DNA of 64,000 bases from an uncultured Oscillospiraceae bacterium (GCA_958366985.1 CATXDC010000005.1:118132-182131), one strand, 5' to 3'. Shown: positions 41,870 through 51,456, counted from the first letter of the stretch. Made by a program: numbers and translations. Notes: generated by a model not told the origin, from the letters alone.

Positions 41870-43245
41870 AGGGATTCATTAAAATACATGAAAACGATAA
41901 TGTTGCGGTAAATATTGAAACCGGACATAAAAAAGCCCTTTGTAATATAAACAAGGGCGAAAAGGTTATGAAGTACGGCTTTCCCATCGGTGTTGCCACA
42001 GAGGATATAAACGAGGGTGACCATGTACATTCACATAATCTTAAAACCGGTCTCAGCGACATTTTGGATTATCAGTACACTCCCGAAATTCCGGAAGTAA
42101 AGCCTTTGGAAGCTCCGGAAATAATGGCTTTTGAGCGTGAAAACGGGGAAATCGGTATAAGAAACGATATATGGATAATAAACACTGTCGGCTGCGTAAA
42201 TAAAACTGCGGCAATTCTCAGTGAGAAGACAGGCGCCTTTACCTTTCCCCACCCTTATGGGTGCAGCCAGCTTGGCAATGACCATAAGACCACTCAGAAA
42301 ATTCTCTGTGGTCTTATAAAGCATCCCAATGCAGGCGGCGTGCTCGTTCTCGGCCTCGGCTGTGAAAACAATAATATCCCCGAGCTTAAAAAAGTTTTAG
42401 GGGAATACGATGAAAAAAGAGTACGCTTTCTTTCCGTTCAGGATTGCAGTGATGAAATTGCTGAGGGCGTAAAGATAATTGAAGAACTGAAAGCTCAGGC
42501 TGCAAAGGATAAAAGAGTGCCTGTAAGCGCTTCAAGACTTAAAGTGGGACTTAAATGCGGCGGCAGTGACGGATTTTCCGGAATTACTGCAAATCCCCTT
42601 GCAGGTCAGTTTACAGATATGTTTACCGCAATGGGCGGATGTGCAGTGCTGTCAGAGGTTCCCGAAATGTTCGGAGCCGAAACAATACTCATGAACCGCT
42701 GCGTTTCCCGTGAGGTGTTTGATAAAACCGTAAATCTTATAAATGATTATAAGAGATACTTTATGGCTCACGGTCAGCCTGTTTATGAAAATCCGTCTCC
42801 CGGAAACAAGGCGGGTGGAATCACAACCCTTGAGGAAAAATCTCTGGGCTGTGTTCAGAAAGGCGGCAGGGCTCCTGTTGTGGATGTCCTTGATATCGGC
42901 GAAAAGTGCGTTAAAAACGGACTCAGCCTTCTTAAAGGCCCCGGCAACGATATTGTAGCGGTTACAAATCTCACCGCTTCCGGATGCCACATTATCCTCT
43001 TTACAACAGGCAGAGGAACCCCTCTGGGCGCTCCTGTTCCCACAATAAAGATAGCTACAAATAATTCCATAAAGGAGAAAAAGCCTCACTGGATTGATTT
43101 CGGAGCGGGAGATATGCTTGAGGGAGCAAATCTTTCGGAAAAACTCAAAGACTATGTCTTTTCAGTGGCTCAGGGAGAGCTTACCAACAACGAAAAGAAC
43201 GGATACAGAGAAATCGCTATTTTTAAGGACGGTGTTACACTTTGA
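41857..43245 (+). CDS. uxaA: Altronate dehydratase family protein (UxaA)
   Basis: The 462-residue protein has an N-terminal SAF-like domain (residues 1-70, NDNVAVNIETGHKKALCNINKGEKV) and the C-terminal dehydratase core with NTVGCVNKTAA, THPYGCSQLGNDH-like and KCGGSDGFSGITANP segments. Cysteines in these parts can hold the iron-sulfur or metal centre. UxaA converts D-altronate to 2-keto-3-deoxygluconate; UxaA homologues in other fucose loci act on L-fuconate. Overlap of 13 nt with uxaB and 4 nt with the lactonase-like gene. Complete and similar to family length. Confidence 0.85.
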   Translation: MDNLKGFIKIHENDNVAVNIETGHKKALCNINKGEKVMKYGFPIGVATEDINEGDHVHSHNLKTGLSDILDYQYTPEIPEVKPLEAPEIMAFERENGEIGIRNDIWIINTVGCVNKTAAILSEKTGAFTFPHPYGCSQLGNDHKTTQKILCGLIKHPNAGGVLVLGLGCENNNIPELKKVLGEYDEKRVRFLSVQDCSDEIAEGVKIIEELKAQAAKDKRVPVSASRLKVGLKCGGSDGFSGITANPLAGQFTDMFTAMGGCAVLSEVPEMFGAETILMNRCVSREVFDKTVNLINDYKRYFMAHGQPVYENPSPGNKAGGITTLEEKSLGCVQKGGRAPVVDVLDIGEKCVKNGLSLLKGPGNDIVAVTNLTASGCHIILFTTGRGTPLGAPVPTIKIATNNSIKEKKPHWIDFGAGDMLEGANLSEKLKDYVFSVAQGELTNNEKNGYREIAIFKDGVTL

Positions 43246-44117
43246 TTATCGACGCACATCTTCATCTTTGGAAAAAGCAGGACGGACTTGTTGACGGAAG
43301 AAAAGTTATCCCCCTTAAAAATGGACAAAGTGATTTCGGCGGAGAAATAAGGCAGATGATGCCTCCTTATATGACCGACGGAGTGAACAGCGCAGAGATA
43401 CTCCTTGCCAATATGGATTACGCAGGAGTATCCGCCTGTGCCGTAACTCAGGAGGAAATTGACGGAAATCAGGATGATTATCTTTTGGAGGTAAAGAAAA
43501 CTTATCCCGAAAGATTCCGTGTATGTTCCCTTTACCGTGAGGGTATGCCCTATACCCTTGAGGGCTTTGACGGTATAAAGCTCTGCGCAGGAAGATTAAA
43601 GACCCAGGATCTCACAAAGCACTTTGAGGTATTTGAAAATGCCTGCAAAAAGGGAAAGTATGTTTCTATCGACCTTGCTGACGGAGATGCTCAGACAGGG
43701 GCTATGCAGGAAATCATCTCCCAGCTTCCCGATCTCAAAATAGCCATAGGACATTTCGGAATGGTTACCCGTGAGGGCTGGAAAGAGCAGATTCGTCTTG
43801 CAAGAAACAAGAACGTGTTTATAGAAAGCGGCGGAATAACCTGGCTTTTCAACAGCGAGTTTTATCCGTTCCCGTCTGCTGTGAAAGCTATAAAAGAGGC
43901 GGCTGAAATTTGCGGTATGGAAAAGCTCATGTGGGGCAGCGATTACCCCAGAACCATGACCGCTATTACATACAAAATGAGCTATGATTTTGTTTTAAAA
44001 TCAAAGGAGCTCAGCGACGAAGAGAAAAAGATGTTCCTTGGCGAAAACGCTATGAAATTTTATGGTTTTAAGAACCTTGCGGAACCTAAAAAAATAAAAA
44101 ACATGGTAGAGGATTGA
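43242..44117 (+). CDS. Amidohydrolase-family lactonase (L-fuconolactonase-like)
   Basis: A 291-residue amidohydrolase of the COG3618/2159 type. It begins MIIDAHLHLW (H6 and H8 are metal ligands) and has a second histidine at KIAIGHFGM and the terminal aspartate in LMWGSDYPRTM. Relatives hydrolyse L-fuconolactone or similar aldonolactones, or act as decarboxylases. The TTG start at 43242 overlaps the uxaA stop by four bases (TTGA). The neighbours point to a sugar lactone. Its place between the sugar-acid enzymes and the glycosidases links released sugar with oxidation. Confidence 0.75.
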   Translation: MIIDAHLHLWKKQDGLVDGRKVIPLKNGQSDFGGEIRQMMPPYMTDGVNSAEILLANMDYAGVSACAVTQEEIDGNQDDYLLEVKKTYPERFRVCSLYREGMPYTLEGFDGIKLCAGRLKTQDLTKHFEVFENACKKGKYVSIDLADGDAQTGAMQEIISQLPDLKIAIGHFGMVTREGWKEQIRLARNKNVFIESGGITWLFNSEFYPFPSAVKAIKEAAEICGMEKLMWGSDYPRTMTAITYKMSYDFVLKSKELSDEEKKMFLGENAMKFYGFKNLAEPKKIKNMVED

Positions 44118-44122
44118 GTTTT

Positions 44123-45796
44123 ATGAGCGAAACAAATAAGACCGTCTTGATTTCTGCCTCTGACTTCGGTGTAAAGCCAGGCAGAGAAGTTGCAAAGGAG
44201 CTCACGGCTCTTTTCAAAAGTATTTCGGAAACTCAAGGGGAAAAAGAGCTGTACTTTGAACCAGGCGAATATTTTATAGACGCATCAAAGTGCGAAAAAG
44301 AGATGTTCTTTATTACGAACACAGTCGGTGACGACGAATTCAAAAAGGGAGAGGTTCCCCATGAAAACAGAGCGGCGCTCAGCCTTAAAGGCATAAATGA
44401 TCTTTGTATAAAAGGTGAGGGGGCCGTATTTGTAATTGACGGTCAGTCTACCAATATGGCAATCAGAGATTGCGAAAATATAACTGTTGAAGGCATAACT
44501 TTCAAAGCTGTCAGTCCGGATATGCACGAACTGGCGGCCGAGAAGGTTACGCCTTTTTACGTTGATTTCCGACTTGACCGTGAAAGCAATTATGTAAAGA
44601 CAGAAAAAGGCTTTGCCTTTAAAGGTACTGATTATCAGGTAGATTTTACAGACTGTGCTTTGAATGCCCACTGGATAGGCAGAATAAGAGAAAAATCAAT
44701 GGATTCCATAAGAAGAGTAAGTCATCCTCTTCTTGGCTGTCACAAAATAAAGGAACTGGGCGACCGACTGTTCAGAGCATACTATTTTATTCCACGAGGA
44801 ATAAAAAAGGGCGACAGATATTATCTTTTTGATGTAAGAAGAAAGTATGCTGGAATTTTTGCTGAGAGATGCAAAAATCTTACTCTCAGAGAGGTTAAGC
44901 AGAGGTTCAATTATTCACTTGCCCTTGTAGCTCAGGACTGTGAAAACGTAAATGTAGAAAAGGTTGACTTTTCTCCCGAAAAGGGCGGAGCAAGGCTCAT
45001 GGCATCTGTTGCGGATTTCATGCAGATTTGCATGTGCCGAGGCGATGTAAATATAACCGACAGCTTCTATCAGGGAGCCGGCGACGACTGCCTTAACGTT
45101 CACGGAATACATTTCAAAATAGACTGTATGGAAAAAACATCTGACGGCGGAGAAATGAAAGTAAAATTCATGCATCCCCAAAGCCATGGTTTCAATCCCC
45201 TTAGAGTGGGTGACGATATTGAGTATATCGACACAAAATCAATGCTAAGTAAGGGAAAGGCAAAAATACTTTCCTCTTCTCTTTTAGATGAATATACAAT
45301 TTCTCTTTCCGTTGATTCCCTTGCGGGAGCGGAAAAGGGAATGGTAATTGAAGATGTAACCGCTTGTCCCAATCTTTATTTTGCAGGCAATGAGCTCACA
45401 AGAATAATAACAAGAGGACTTCTTATTACCACAAGGGGCAAAGTTGTTGTAGAGAACAATATTTTTGCCGATACACAGATGAGCAGCATACTTTTCTCAG
45501 ATGATGCCAAGAGCTGGTATGAGAGCGGAATGGTATGTGACGCTACTATTAGAAATAATAAGTTCTATACCTGCGGCGGTGGTAAAAACATCTGGATGCT
45601 TCCGGAAAACTCAGTCCATGAGGGCGCAGTTCACGGCGATTTCCTTATTGAGGGCAATATCTTTGCAAGCCCCAAGAACGGAGGAATCAGTGCAAAATCC
45701 ACACGCAGCGTAACTATCAGAAACAACGAAATAGTTGGTAACAGAAAGAATTTTCTCACCGTCAAAAATGTTGATAGACTCGATTCAGATATCTGA
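44123..45796 (+). CDS. GH110-like right-handed beta-helix glycosidase (alpha-1,3-galactosidase-like)
   Basis: A 557-residue cytoplasmic protein with an N-terminal cap and a beta-helix. The motif GAGDDCLNVHG (D321 and D322) and the segments PNLYFAGNELTRIITRGLL and VVVENNIFADTQMSSILFSDDAKSWYESG resemble GH110 alpha-1,3-galactosidases, which cut the blood group B terminal galactose. ATG at 44123 is preferred, as AGAGGA lies 9 nt before it; TTG at 44114 also exists. In the operon it lies beside fucosidases, which fits a branched Gal-alpha1,3-(Fuc-alpha1,2)-Gal target. Annotation as GH110 is my inference by motif recall. Confidence 0.65.
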   Translation: MSETNKTVLISASDFGVKPGREVAKELTALFKSISETQGEKELYFEPGEYFIDASKCEKEMFFITNTVGDDEFKKGEVPHENRAALSLKGINDLCIKGEGAVFVIDGQSTNMAIRDCENITVEGITFKAVSPDMHELAAEKVTPFYVDFRLDRESNYVKTEKGFAFKGTDYQVDFTDCALNAHWIGRIREKSMDSIRRVSHPLLGCHKIKELGDRLFRAYYFIPRGIKKGDRYYLFDVRRKYAGIFAERCKNLTLREVKQRFNYSLALVAQDCENVNVEKVDFSPEKGGARLMASVADFMQICMCRGDVNITDSFYQGAGDDCLNVHGIHFKIDCMEKTSDGGEMKVKFMHPQSHGFNPLRVGDDIEYIDTKSMLSKGKAKILSSSLLDEYTISLSVDSLAGAEKGMVIEDVTACPNLYFAGNELTRIITRGLLITTRGKVVVENNIFADTQMSSILFSDDAKSWYESGMVCDATIRNNKFYTCGGGKNIWMLPENSVHEGAVHGDFLIEGNIFASPKNGGISAKSTRSVTIRNNEIVGNRKNFLTVKNVDRLDSDI

Positions 45797-45816
45797 TTGA
45801 TTTTTGGAGCAGCAAT

Positions 45817-47292
45817 ATGAGTGATTTAATCAAGGATTATCTTGTCAGAATTGATGAGGTTATAGAAAAGGGCGAGTATAAGGATAACTGGGAAAGTCTT
45901 TCCCGTTATCCTGTTGCCAATTGGTACAAAGAGGCAAAGTTCGGTGTATTTATTCACTGGGGCGTCTATGCCGTTCCGGCATATTTCAGCGAGTGGTACT
46001 GCCGACTTATGTACTATAAAGGAAATCCCGTATACTGGCATCACAGAAGAAAATACGGTAAAAATTTCAATTACCGTGAATTTATCCCCATGTTCAAGGC
46101 GGAAAAATTTGACGCCGATAACTGGGTAAAGCTCATAAAGGATGCCGGAGCAAAATTCATGATGCCGGTTGGCGAGCATCACGACGGCTTTAAGATGTAT
46201 GACAGTGACCTTAATGAGTGGACCAGCGTTAATATGGGTCCCAAAAGGGATATTTTAGGGGAACTGAAAGCTTCCTGTGAAAAAAAAGGAATGATTTTTT
46301 CAACTTCCAGCCACAGAGCGGAGCACTTTTGGTTTATGAACGGCGGCAGAACCGTAGGGTATGATAACGAAACCCTCGACGAAAAATACCGCTCCCTTTA
46401 CGGTCCCTGTGTGGGAGTGCATAAGAGAAACAATCTCTACACTCTTCTTAAGCAGGAACACGGCATAGAGCCCACAAAAGAGTGGCTCGAGGACTGGCTT
46501 GTATCTTCCTGCGATCTTATAGACCGCTATGAGCCTGCATCTTTGTTTTTTGACTGGTGGGTTTCCTATAAGGCTTTCAGACCTTATCTTAAAAAGTTCC
46601 TTGCCTATTATTACAACCGTTCTCAGGAGTGGGGCAAGGAAGTGTGCGTTTATTATAAGTCCGATGCTGCAATGTATAACTGCGCCATATTTGACAGAGA
46701 GCGTGGACAGCTTCCGGGAATAAGCCCGTATATATGGCAGAGCGAAACTTCAACGGCAAGAAATGCATGGTCATACTGTACCACAAATAAATTTAAATCT
46801 CCCGAGGAAATAGCCTGCAATATGACCGACGTAATTTCCAAAAACGGATGTTATGTTCTGAACATCGGCCCTAAAGCGGACGGAACAATCTGTGACGAGG
46901 AGCTTAAAATTCTCAGCGAAATGGGCAGATGGACAAAGAAAAACGCCGAAGCAATCTGGGGTACTTCTCCTTATAAGGTTTTCGGAGAGGGTAAAGTACA
47001 GAAAAACGGCTCTTTCAGTGAGAAGTATGATTACACTGAAAAGGATTACCGTTTTACTTACAGAAACGGTGTGATTTATGCTTTTGTTCTTGTTCCCGCA
47101 GGCAGAAAAGAGTTTAAGATTAAATCCCTTGCCCATAGTATGGATATGTTTAATTTCGTAATTAAAAACATCACTGTTCTCGGTGAGGGCACACCGGCAA
47201 AATATGATATTTCTAAGAAGTATCTTACAATCAGAACTCCCGAAAAAATTACTGATACAATGCCCGTATGTTTTAAAATTGAGGTAGACTGA
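45817..47292 (+). CDS. Alpha-L-fucosidase (GH29)
   Basis: GH29 releases alpha-L-fucose with retention. The 491-residue protein has the N-terminal motif WYKEAKFGVFIHWGVYAVPAYFSEWY, the VGEHHDGFKMYDS block and the probable nucleophile D246 in PASLFFDWWVSY. The C-terminal beta-sandwich begins near residue 360 (NGCYVLNIGPKADG). No signal peptide, so cytoplasmic. TTTTGGAG precedes the ATG 9 nt upstream. Its stop overlaps the next start by one base. It pairs with the GH95 gene downstream, so two fucosidase families serve one locus. Confidence 0.92.
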   Translation: MSDLIKDYLVRIDEVIEKGEYKDNWESLSRYPVANWYKEAKFGVFIHWGVYAVPAYFSEWYCRLMYYKGNPVYWHHRRKYGKNFNYREFIPMFKAEKFDADNWVKLIKDAGAKFMMPVGEHHDGFKMYDSDLNEWTSVNMGPKRDILGELKASCEKKGMIFSTSSHRAEHFWFMNGGRTVGYDNETLDEKYRSLYGPCVGVHKRNNLYTLLKQEHGIEPTKEWLEDWLVSSCDLIDRYEPASLFFDWWVSYKAFRPYLKKFLAYYYNRSQEWGKEVCVYYKSDAAMYNCAIFDRERGQLPGISPYIWQSETSTARNAWSYCTTNKFKSPEEIACNMTDVISKNGCYVLNIGPKADGTICDEELKILSEMGRWTKKNAEAIWGTSPYKVFGEGKVQKNGSFSEKYDYTEKDYRFTYRNGVIYAFVLVPAGRKEFKIKSLAHSMDMFNFVIKNITVLGEGTPAKYDISKKYLTIRTPEKITDTMPVCFKIEVD

Positions 47293-49205
47293 TGAAAGAA
47301 TATATTTGCAGTGCATTTAATACAAAGATAAAGTTTAATCCTTGTTCCAGCCGCTATACAGTTGAAAGCAATGGCGGAGCATGGGTGAACACAGGAAGAA
47401 AGCCCTACATTATTTTGAGAAAAAAGGTAGGCAAAAAATATATTTATACATACCGTCCTTTTTCTCTTGCAGGAGAAAAAATCCATAAGGTTACGGAAAA
47501 CGCAATCGAAAGCAGATACAGCGGATTTTTCGCTTTCGGTAAGAAGTATGATTTTACCCTTGTATGTACCGCTAAAATAACCGGAGAGGGTAAAGCGGAG
47601 TTTTCCGTAAGAGCGGAGAATGAAACAGGCATGGATATTCACGCCGTAGCTTATCCGACACCTTTCAATGCCTTGAATCCTGACAGAAATGCTTATACAG
47701 TTGATACAATGCGTCAGGGCGTGCTTATTCCCGACGGCTGGAAGCAGAACAGATTTTCACTTTTCCTTCTTACAAAGTATTGGAGAAAGGTGAATACAGG
47801 CGACTGTTATATGCCTTTCTGGGGAAGAGTCAGCGGAAAGAAAGGTTTCCTTTCTATAATCGATACTCCTTATGATTCCACAATTTTTTCAGCAAACGGA
47901 AAAAACAAAGCCATTTTGAACGGTGTTAACTGGATGTCCTCTTTAGGCAAGCTTTCCTATGAACGCCGCATAAAAATGGAGTTTTATGCCGACTGTGATT
48001 ACAACACAATCTGTAAAGGATACAGGAATTATCTCATAGAAAAAGGCGAGCTTGTCACAATAGATGAAAAGATAGAAAAAAATCCCAATGTGAAAAAGCT
48101 CATTGACACTCCGGTTTTGCATACAAGCATTTATACAACCATTCACCCGAAGTCAAATTATTATGATAAAAAGCATCCTGAAAAGAATCAGACTCTTTCC
48201 GCAACCTTTGACCAAAGAGCTGAGGAGTATGCAAAATATAAAGATATGGGTCTTGAAAGACTTTATATTCACACCGACGGCTGGGGAGAAATGGGATATG
48301 ATAATAACCATCCTTATGTACTTCCACCATGTCCTCAGGCAGGCGGATTCGAGGGCATGAAGCGTCTTTGCGACAAATGCGATGACCTCCAGTATGTGTT
48401 CGGCATCCACGACCAGTACAGAGATTTCTATTACAGCTGCAAAAAGTTTGATATGAATCTTGCCGTTGAGAATATCGACGGCGGACATCCCTATTGCAGC
48501 ATATGGTTTGGAGGCCCTCATACATGGCTTTGTGCGGCAAATGCCAAAAAGTTCCTGGAAACAACCCATAAAGAGCTTGAGGAGCACGGTATATTTATAA
48601 AGGGAGCATATCTTGACGTTTTCTCTATTATGTGGGGTGACGAATGCTTTAATCGAGAGCATCCTGCTACAAGAGAAGAGAGCATAAAGTATCGTGGCGA
48701 ATGTTTCGATTATCTTAGAGGAAAGGGAATAATTGCATCTTCCGAGGAGCCGGGTTCACAGATGGTAAATTATCTTGACCTTGTTCACCATGCACCCTAT
48801 GCTTTGAGACCTCAGGAAAGAGGCGTTGCAGTAGGCGTTCCCACACCTTTCCTTAACCTTGTTTATCACGACTGCGTTTTCGTTCCGTGGTGTGTTGACG
48901 GTATCGGCGGCTGGGGAATTCCCGACGGTGATGCAGGATTCCTTCACTGCATCCTCAACGCTCAGACTCCTTATTTCGGCCCTTATGATGCAGACGGCAA
49001 GGTGCTTTCAGATGAAGAGCTTAAAAATCGTATTGCAAAAGTCAAGGAAGCCTGCGCAGTGCAGAAACATCTTTACAATAAAGAGATGGTAAGCCATAAG
49101 TTCCTCGATGAAAACAGAAGAAAGCAGGAGACTCGTTATTCAGACGGTACTGTAATAACCGTTGATTTTGATAAAAATACATACAACGTCTCTTACGGAG
49201 AATAA
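47292..49205 (+). CDS. GH129-like alpha-N-acetylgalactosaminidase candidate
   Basis: A 637-residue protein without a signal peptide. It has an N-terminal beta-domain, then a TIM-barrel core: ERLYIHTDGWGEMGYDN, YVFGIHDQYRDFY, GAYLDVFSIMWGDECF and GIIASSEEPGSQMV. D442 and E485 are spaced like the nucleophile and acid/base I recall for GH129 NagBb, and the length agrees with that family. DUF5696-type proteins are the alternative. GH129 cleaves alpha-GalNAc from serine or threonine inside the cell, matching the GH101-like and GH110-like genes here. This is a prediction from motif spacing only. Confidence 0.55.
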   Translation: MKEYICSAFNTKIKFNPCSSRYTVESNGGAWVNTGRKPYIILRKKVGKKYIYTYRPFSLAGEKIHKVTENAIESRYSGFFAFGKKYDFTLVCTAKITGEGKAEFSVRAENETGMDIHAVAYPTPFNALNPDRNAYTVDTMRQGVLIPDGWKQNRFSLFLLTKYWRKVNTGDCYMPFWGRVSGKKGFLSIIDTPYDSTIFSANGKNKAILNGVNWMSSLGKLSYERRIKMEFYADCDYNTICKGYRNYLIEKGELVTIDEKIEKNPNVKKLIDTPVLHTSIYTTIHPKSNYYDKKHPEKNQTLSATFDQRAEEYAKYKDMGLERLYIHTDGWGEMGYDNNHPYVLPPCPQAGGFEGMKRLCDKCDDLQYVFGIHDQYRDFYYSCKKFDMNLAVENIDGGHPYCSIWFGGPHTWLCAANAKKFLETTHKELEEHGIFIKGAYLDVFSIMWGDECFNREHPATREESIKYRGECFDYLRGKGIIASSEEPGSQMVNYLDLVHHAPYALRPQERGVAVGVPTPFLNLVYHDCVFVPWCVDGIGGWGIPDGDAGFLHCILNAQTPYFGPYDADGKVLSDEELKNRIAKVKEACAVQKHLYNKEMVSHKFLDENRRKQETRYSDGTVITVDFDKNTYNVSYGE

Positions 49206-49219
49206 GACAGGAGCAGAAA

Positions 49220-51439
49220 ATGGAAAAATTAAAGTATTCATCTCCGGCATATGTCTGGAGAAGTGCGCTGCCTTTAGGCAACGGCACTATCGGCTTTATG
49301 GTTTACGGCGGACGCCGTAAAGAGAAAATCGGTGTAAACGACTGTACATTGTGGTCAGGTTATCCGAAAGACTACAACAGTGAAGAAAGCCTTAAATATC
49401 TTCCCGAAGCAAGAAAGCTTATTTTTGAGGGAAAGAACAAAGAGGCTGACAATCTTGTACAGAGTAAGCTCTGCGGATTTTACAGCGAGGCTTATATGCC
49501 ACTCGGAGAAATTGATATTTCTTTCCTTAATACAGGATTTTTCGGAGAATACAGTCGTGAGCTCAGTCTCGAAAACGCCGTACATACAGTAAAAAGCTGC
49601 GGCTTTAAAAGGGAAGCCTTTGTTTCGTATCCTCATAAAATCGGAGTTTACAAAATAGAAAACTCAAAGCGTTTTTCTGTTAAGGTAACTGCAAAAAGCA
49701 AGCTTCGTTCAGAGTCTTTCGTAAACGGAGCACTTTATCTTACCGGAAACGCACCGGATTATGCCGCACCCAATTATCTGAGAACAGAGACTAATCCCAT
49801 TCGTTATAACGAGGGCAAAGGTATGGCCTTTGCAATGGGAATAAAAATCGTGACTGACGGTGAAATCTGCGGCGGAAAAGATAGTGTAACAGTAAAAAAT
49901 GCAAAAGAAGTTATCCTTTATGTTACAACAGCCACAGGATTTAAAGGCTATGACCAAATGCCCGAAATCGACAGAAAAGTCACTGCTGACAAGTGCAGAA
50001 AAGCTCTTGAAGCAATTACCGATACTTACGAAACTATCAAGGAAAAGCACATTGCTGACTATAAGGCAATCTATGATCGTCAGAGCATTTCTCTCGGAGA
50101 TGAGAGCGATGAGGATACCGATAAGCTCATAAAGAAAGCTAAAAAGGGTAATACCGAAACAGCTCTTGCAGAGCTTTTCTATAAGTTCGGCAAATACATG
50201 ACCATTCAGGGCAGCCGAAAAGGCGGTCAGGCTCTTAACCTTCAGGGACAGTGGAACGATTCTCTCCGTCCGCCGTGGAGCAGTAACTATACTGTAAATA
50301 TCAACACGCAGATGAATTATTGGGGTGCAACTTCCGCAAACCTCGCTGAGTGTATGGAGCCATACATAAATCTTGTTTATGAAACTATGCACAACGGCAA
50401 AAAGACCGCAAAAGTCAATTACGGCTGCGATGGATTTGCCTGCAACCATAATGTTGATATTTGGCGCAAAACTCCTCCCGTACAGGGAACTACAAACTAT
50501 ATGTATGCGCCTTTATGCGGAGCATGGCTTTCAAACGAGCTTTACTCTCATATGAAAAACGGCAATCTCGAAGAGTACCGTGACAAGATTCAGGAGATAG
50601 CTCTTGAAGCTGCAAAGTTTGTAAAAGATTATCTTGTAATGCATGACGGATATTATGTAACCTGTCCTTCTGCTTCACCTGAGGCGGATTTTAAAAAGAA
50701 CGGCTCAAATTGCTCTCTTGATTATGCCAGCGCTTTTGAAATCGGCATTTCAAAACAGGCAATGGAAAACTGCCTTGAGTTCACCGATGATGAAAAGCTT
50801 AAAGAAGAGCTCAACGACCGTCTTTCAAAGCTCTATCCCTTTAAAGAGGGTTCAACAGGTATCTGTGAATGGCATGACGATGTGCCCATAGCCGAAAAGG
50901 GTCACAGACATTTTTCACCTCTTTACGGATTTTATCCTGCAAGAGTCATCAAGTATTACGGTAATCCCAAAGAGAGAGAATGGGTTGAAAAACTCTTTAA
51001 TTACCGTACTGATAATTCTTCAAGTTATATCGGCTGGAGCGCAGCCTGGGCAATCTGCCTTGCCGCACGTCTTCACAGAGGCGAAAAGGCTCTCCATGTT
51101 ATTGAAAGCATGCTCGGACACTCCGTCTTTAAAAATCTTTTCTGTGTTCATCCGCCGTTCCTTTTCCAGATTGACGGAAACATGGGCTTTATCGCAGGCA
51201 TAAACGAAATGCTTGTTTACTGTGAAAACGATGTCTGTGAACTTATTCCGGCAATACCTGAAAAATGGAAGATGGGAAGCGTCAAGGGAATGGTTGTAAA
51301 AGGAACCGAAATTTCCTTTAAATGGGAAAACTCAAAGGTTACAGAAATTTCTGCTTCAAAGCCTGTAAAGGTTTTAAATAGAAATTTAAGCGATAAATGT
51401 GTTGTCTCCGGCGAAATAGTTCTTACGGAAAGCTGCTGA
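49220..51439 (+). CDS. Alpha-L-fucosidase or alpha-L-galactosidase (GH95)
   Basis: GH95 removes alpha-1,2-L-fucose or alpha-L-galactose by inversion. The 739-residue protein begins with RSALPLGNGTIGFMVYGG and has the helical-toroid signatures ALNLQGQWNDSLRPPWSSNYTVNIN, NINTQMNYWGATSANLAECMEPY, GHRHFSPLYGFYPARV and LFQIDGNMGF. The asparagines in VNINTQMN fit the catalytic region of the family. The protein is cytoplasmic by lack of a signal peptide. It lies 14 nt after the GH129-like gene and 17 nt before the transporter. Gut GH95 enzymes act on blood-group H or fucosylated milk and mucin oligosaccharides. Confidence 0.92.
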   Translation: MEKLKYSSPAYVWRSALPLGNGTIGFMVYGGRRKEKIGVNDCTLWSGYPKDYNSEESLKYLPEARKLIFEGKNKEADNLVQSKLCGFYSEAYMPLGEIDISFLNTGFFGEYSRELSLENAVHTVKSCGFKREAFVSYPHKIGVYKIENSKRFSVKVTAKSKLRSESFVNGALYLTGNAPDYAAPNYLRTETNPIRYNEGKGMAFAMGIKIVTDGEICGGKDSVTVKNAKEVILYVTTATGFKGYDQMPEIDRKVTADKCRKALEAITDTYETIKEKHIADYKAIYDRQSISLGDESDEDTDKLIKKAKKGNTETALAELFYKFGKYMTIQGSRKGGQALNLQGQWNDSLRPPWSSNYTVNINTQMNYWGATSANLAECMEPYINLVYETMHNGKKTAKVNYGCDGFACNHNVDIWRKTPPVQGTTNYMYAPLCGAWLSNELYSHMKNGNLEEYRDKIQEIALEAAKFVKDYLVMHDGYYVTCPSASPEADFKKNGSNCSLDYASAFEIGISKQAMENCLEFTDDEKLKEELNDRLSKLYPFKEGSTGICEWHDDVPIAEKGHRHFSPLYGFYPARVIKYYGNPKEREWVEKLFNYRTDNSSSYIGWSAAWAICLAARLHRGEKALHVIESMLGHSVFKNLFCVHPPFLFQIDGNMGFIAGINEMLVYCENDVCELIPAIPEKWKMGSVKGMVVKGTEISFKWENSKVTEISASKPVKVLNRNLSDKCVVSGEIVLTESC

Positions 51440-51456
51440 CACACGAGGAGGAAACT

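Noticed and set aside
40547..43245. A normal galacturonate (UxaCBA) operon
   Set aside because: UxaC and a galacturonate-specific regulator are absent and the neighbours are fucosidases and dehydrogenases; kept as an alternative reading only.
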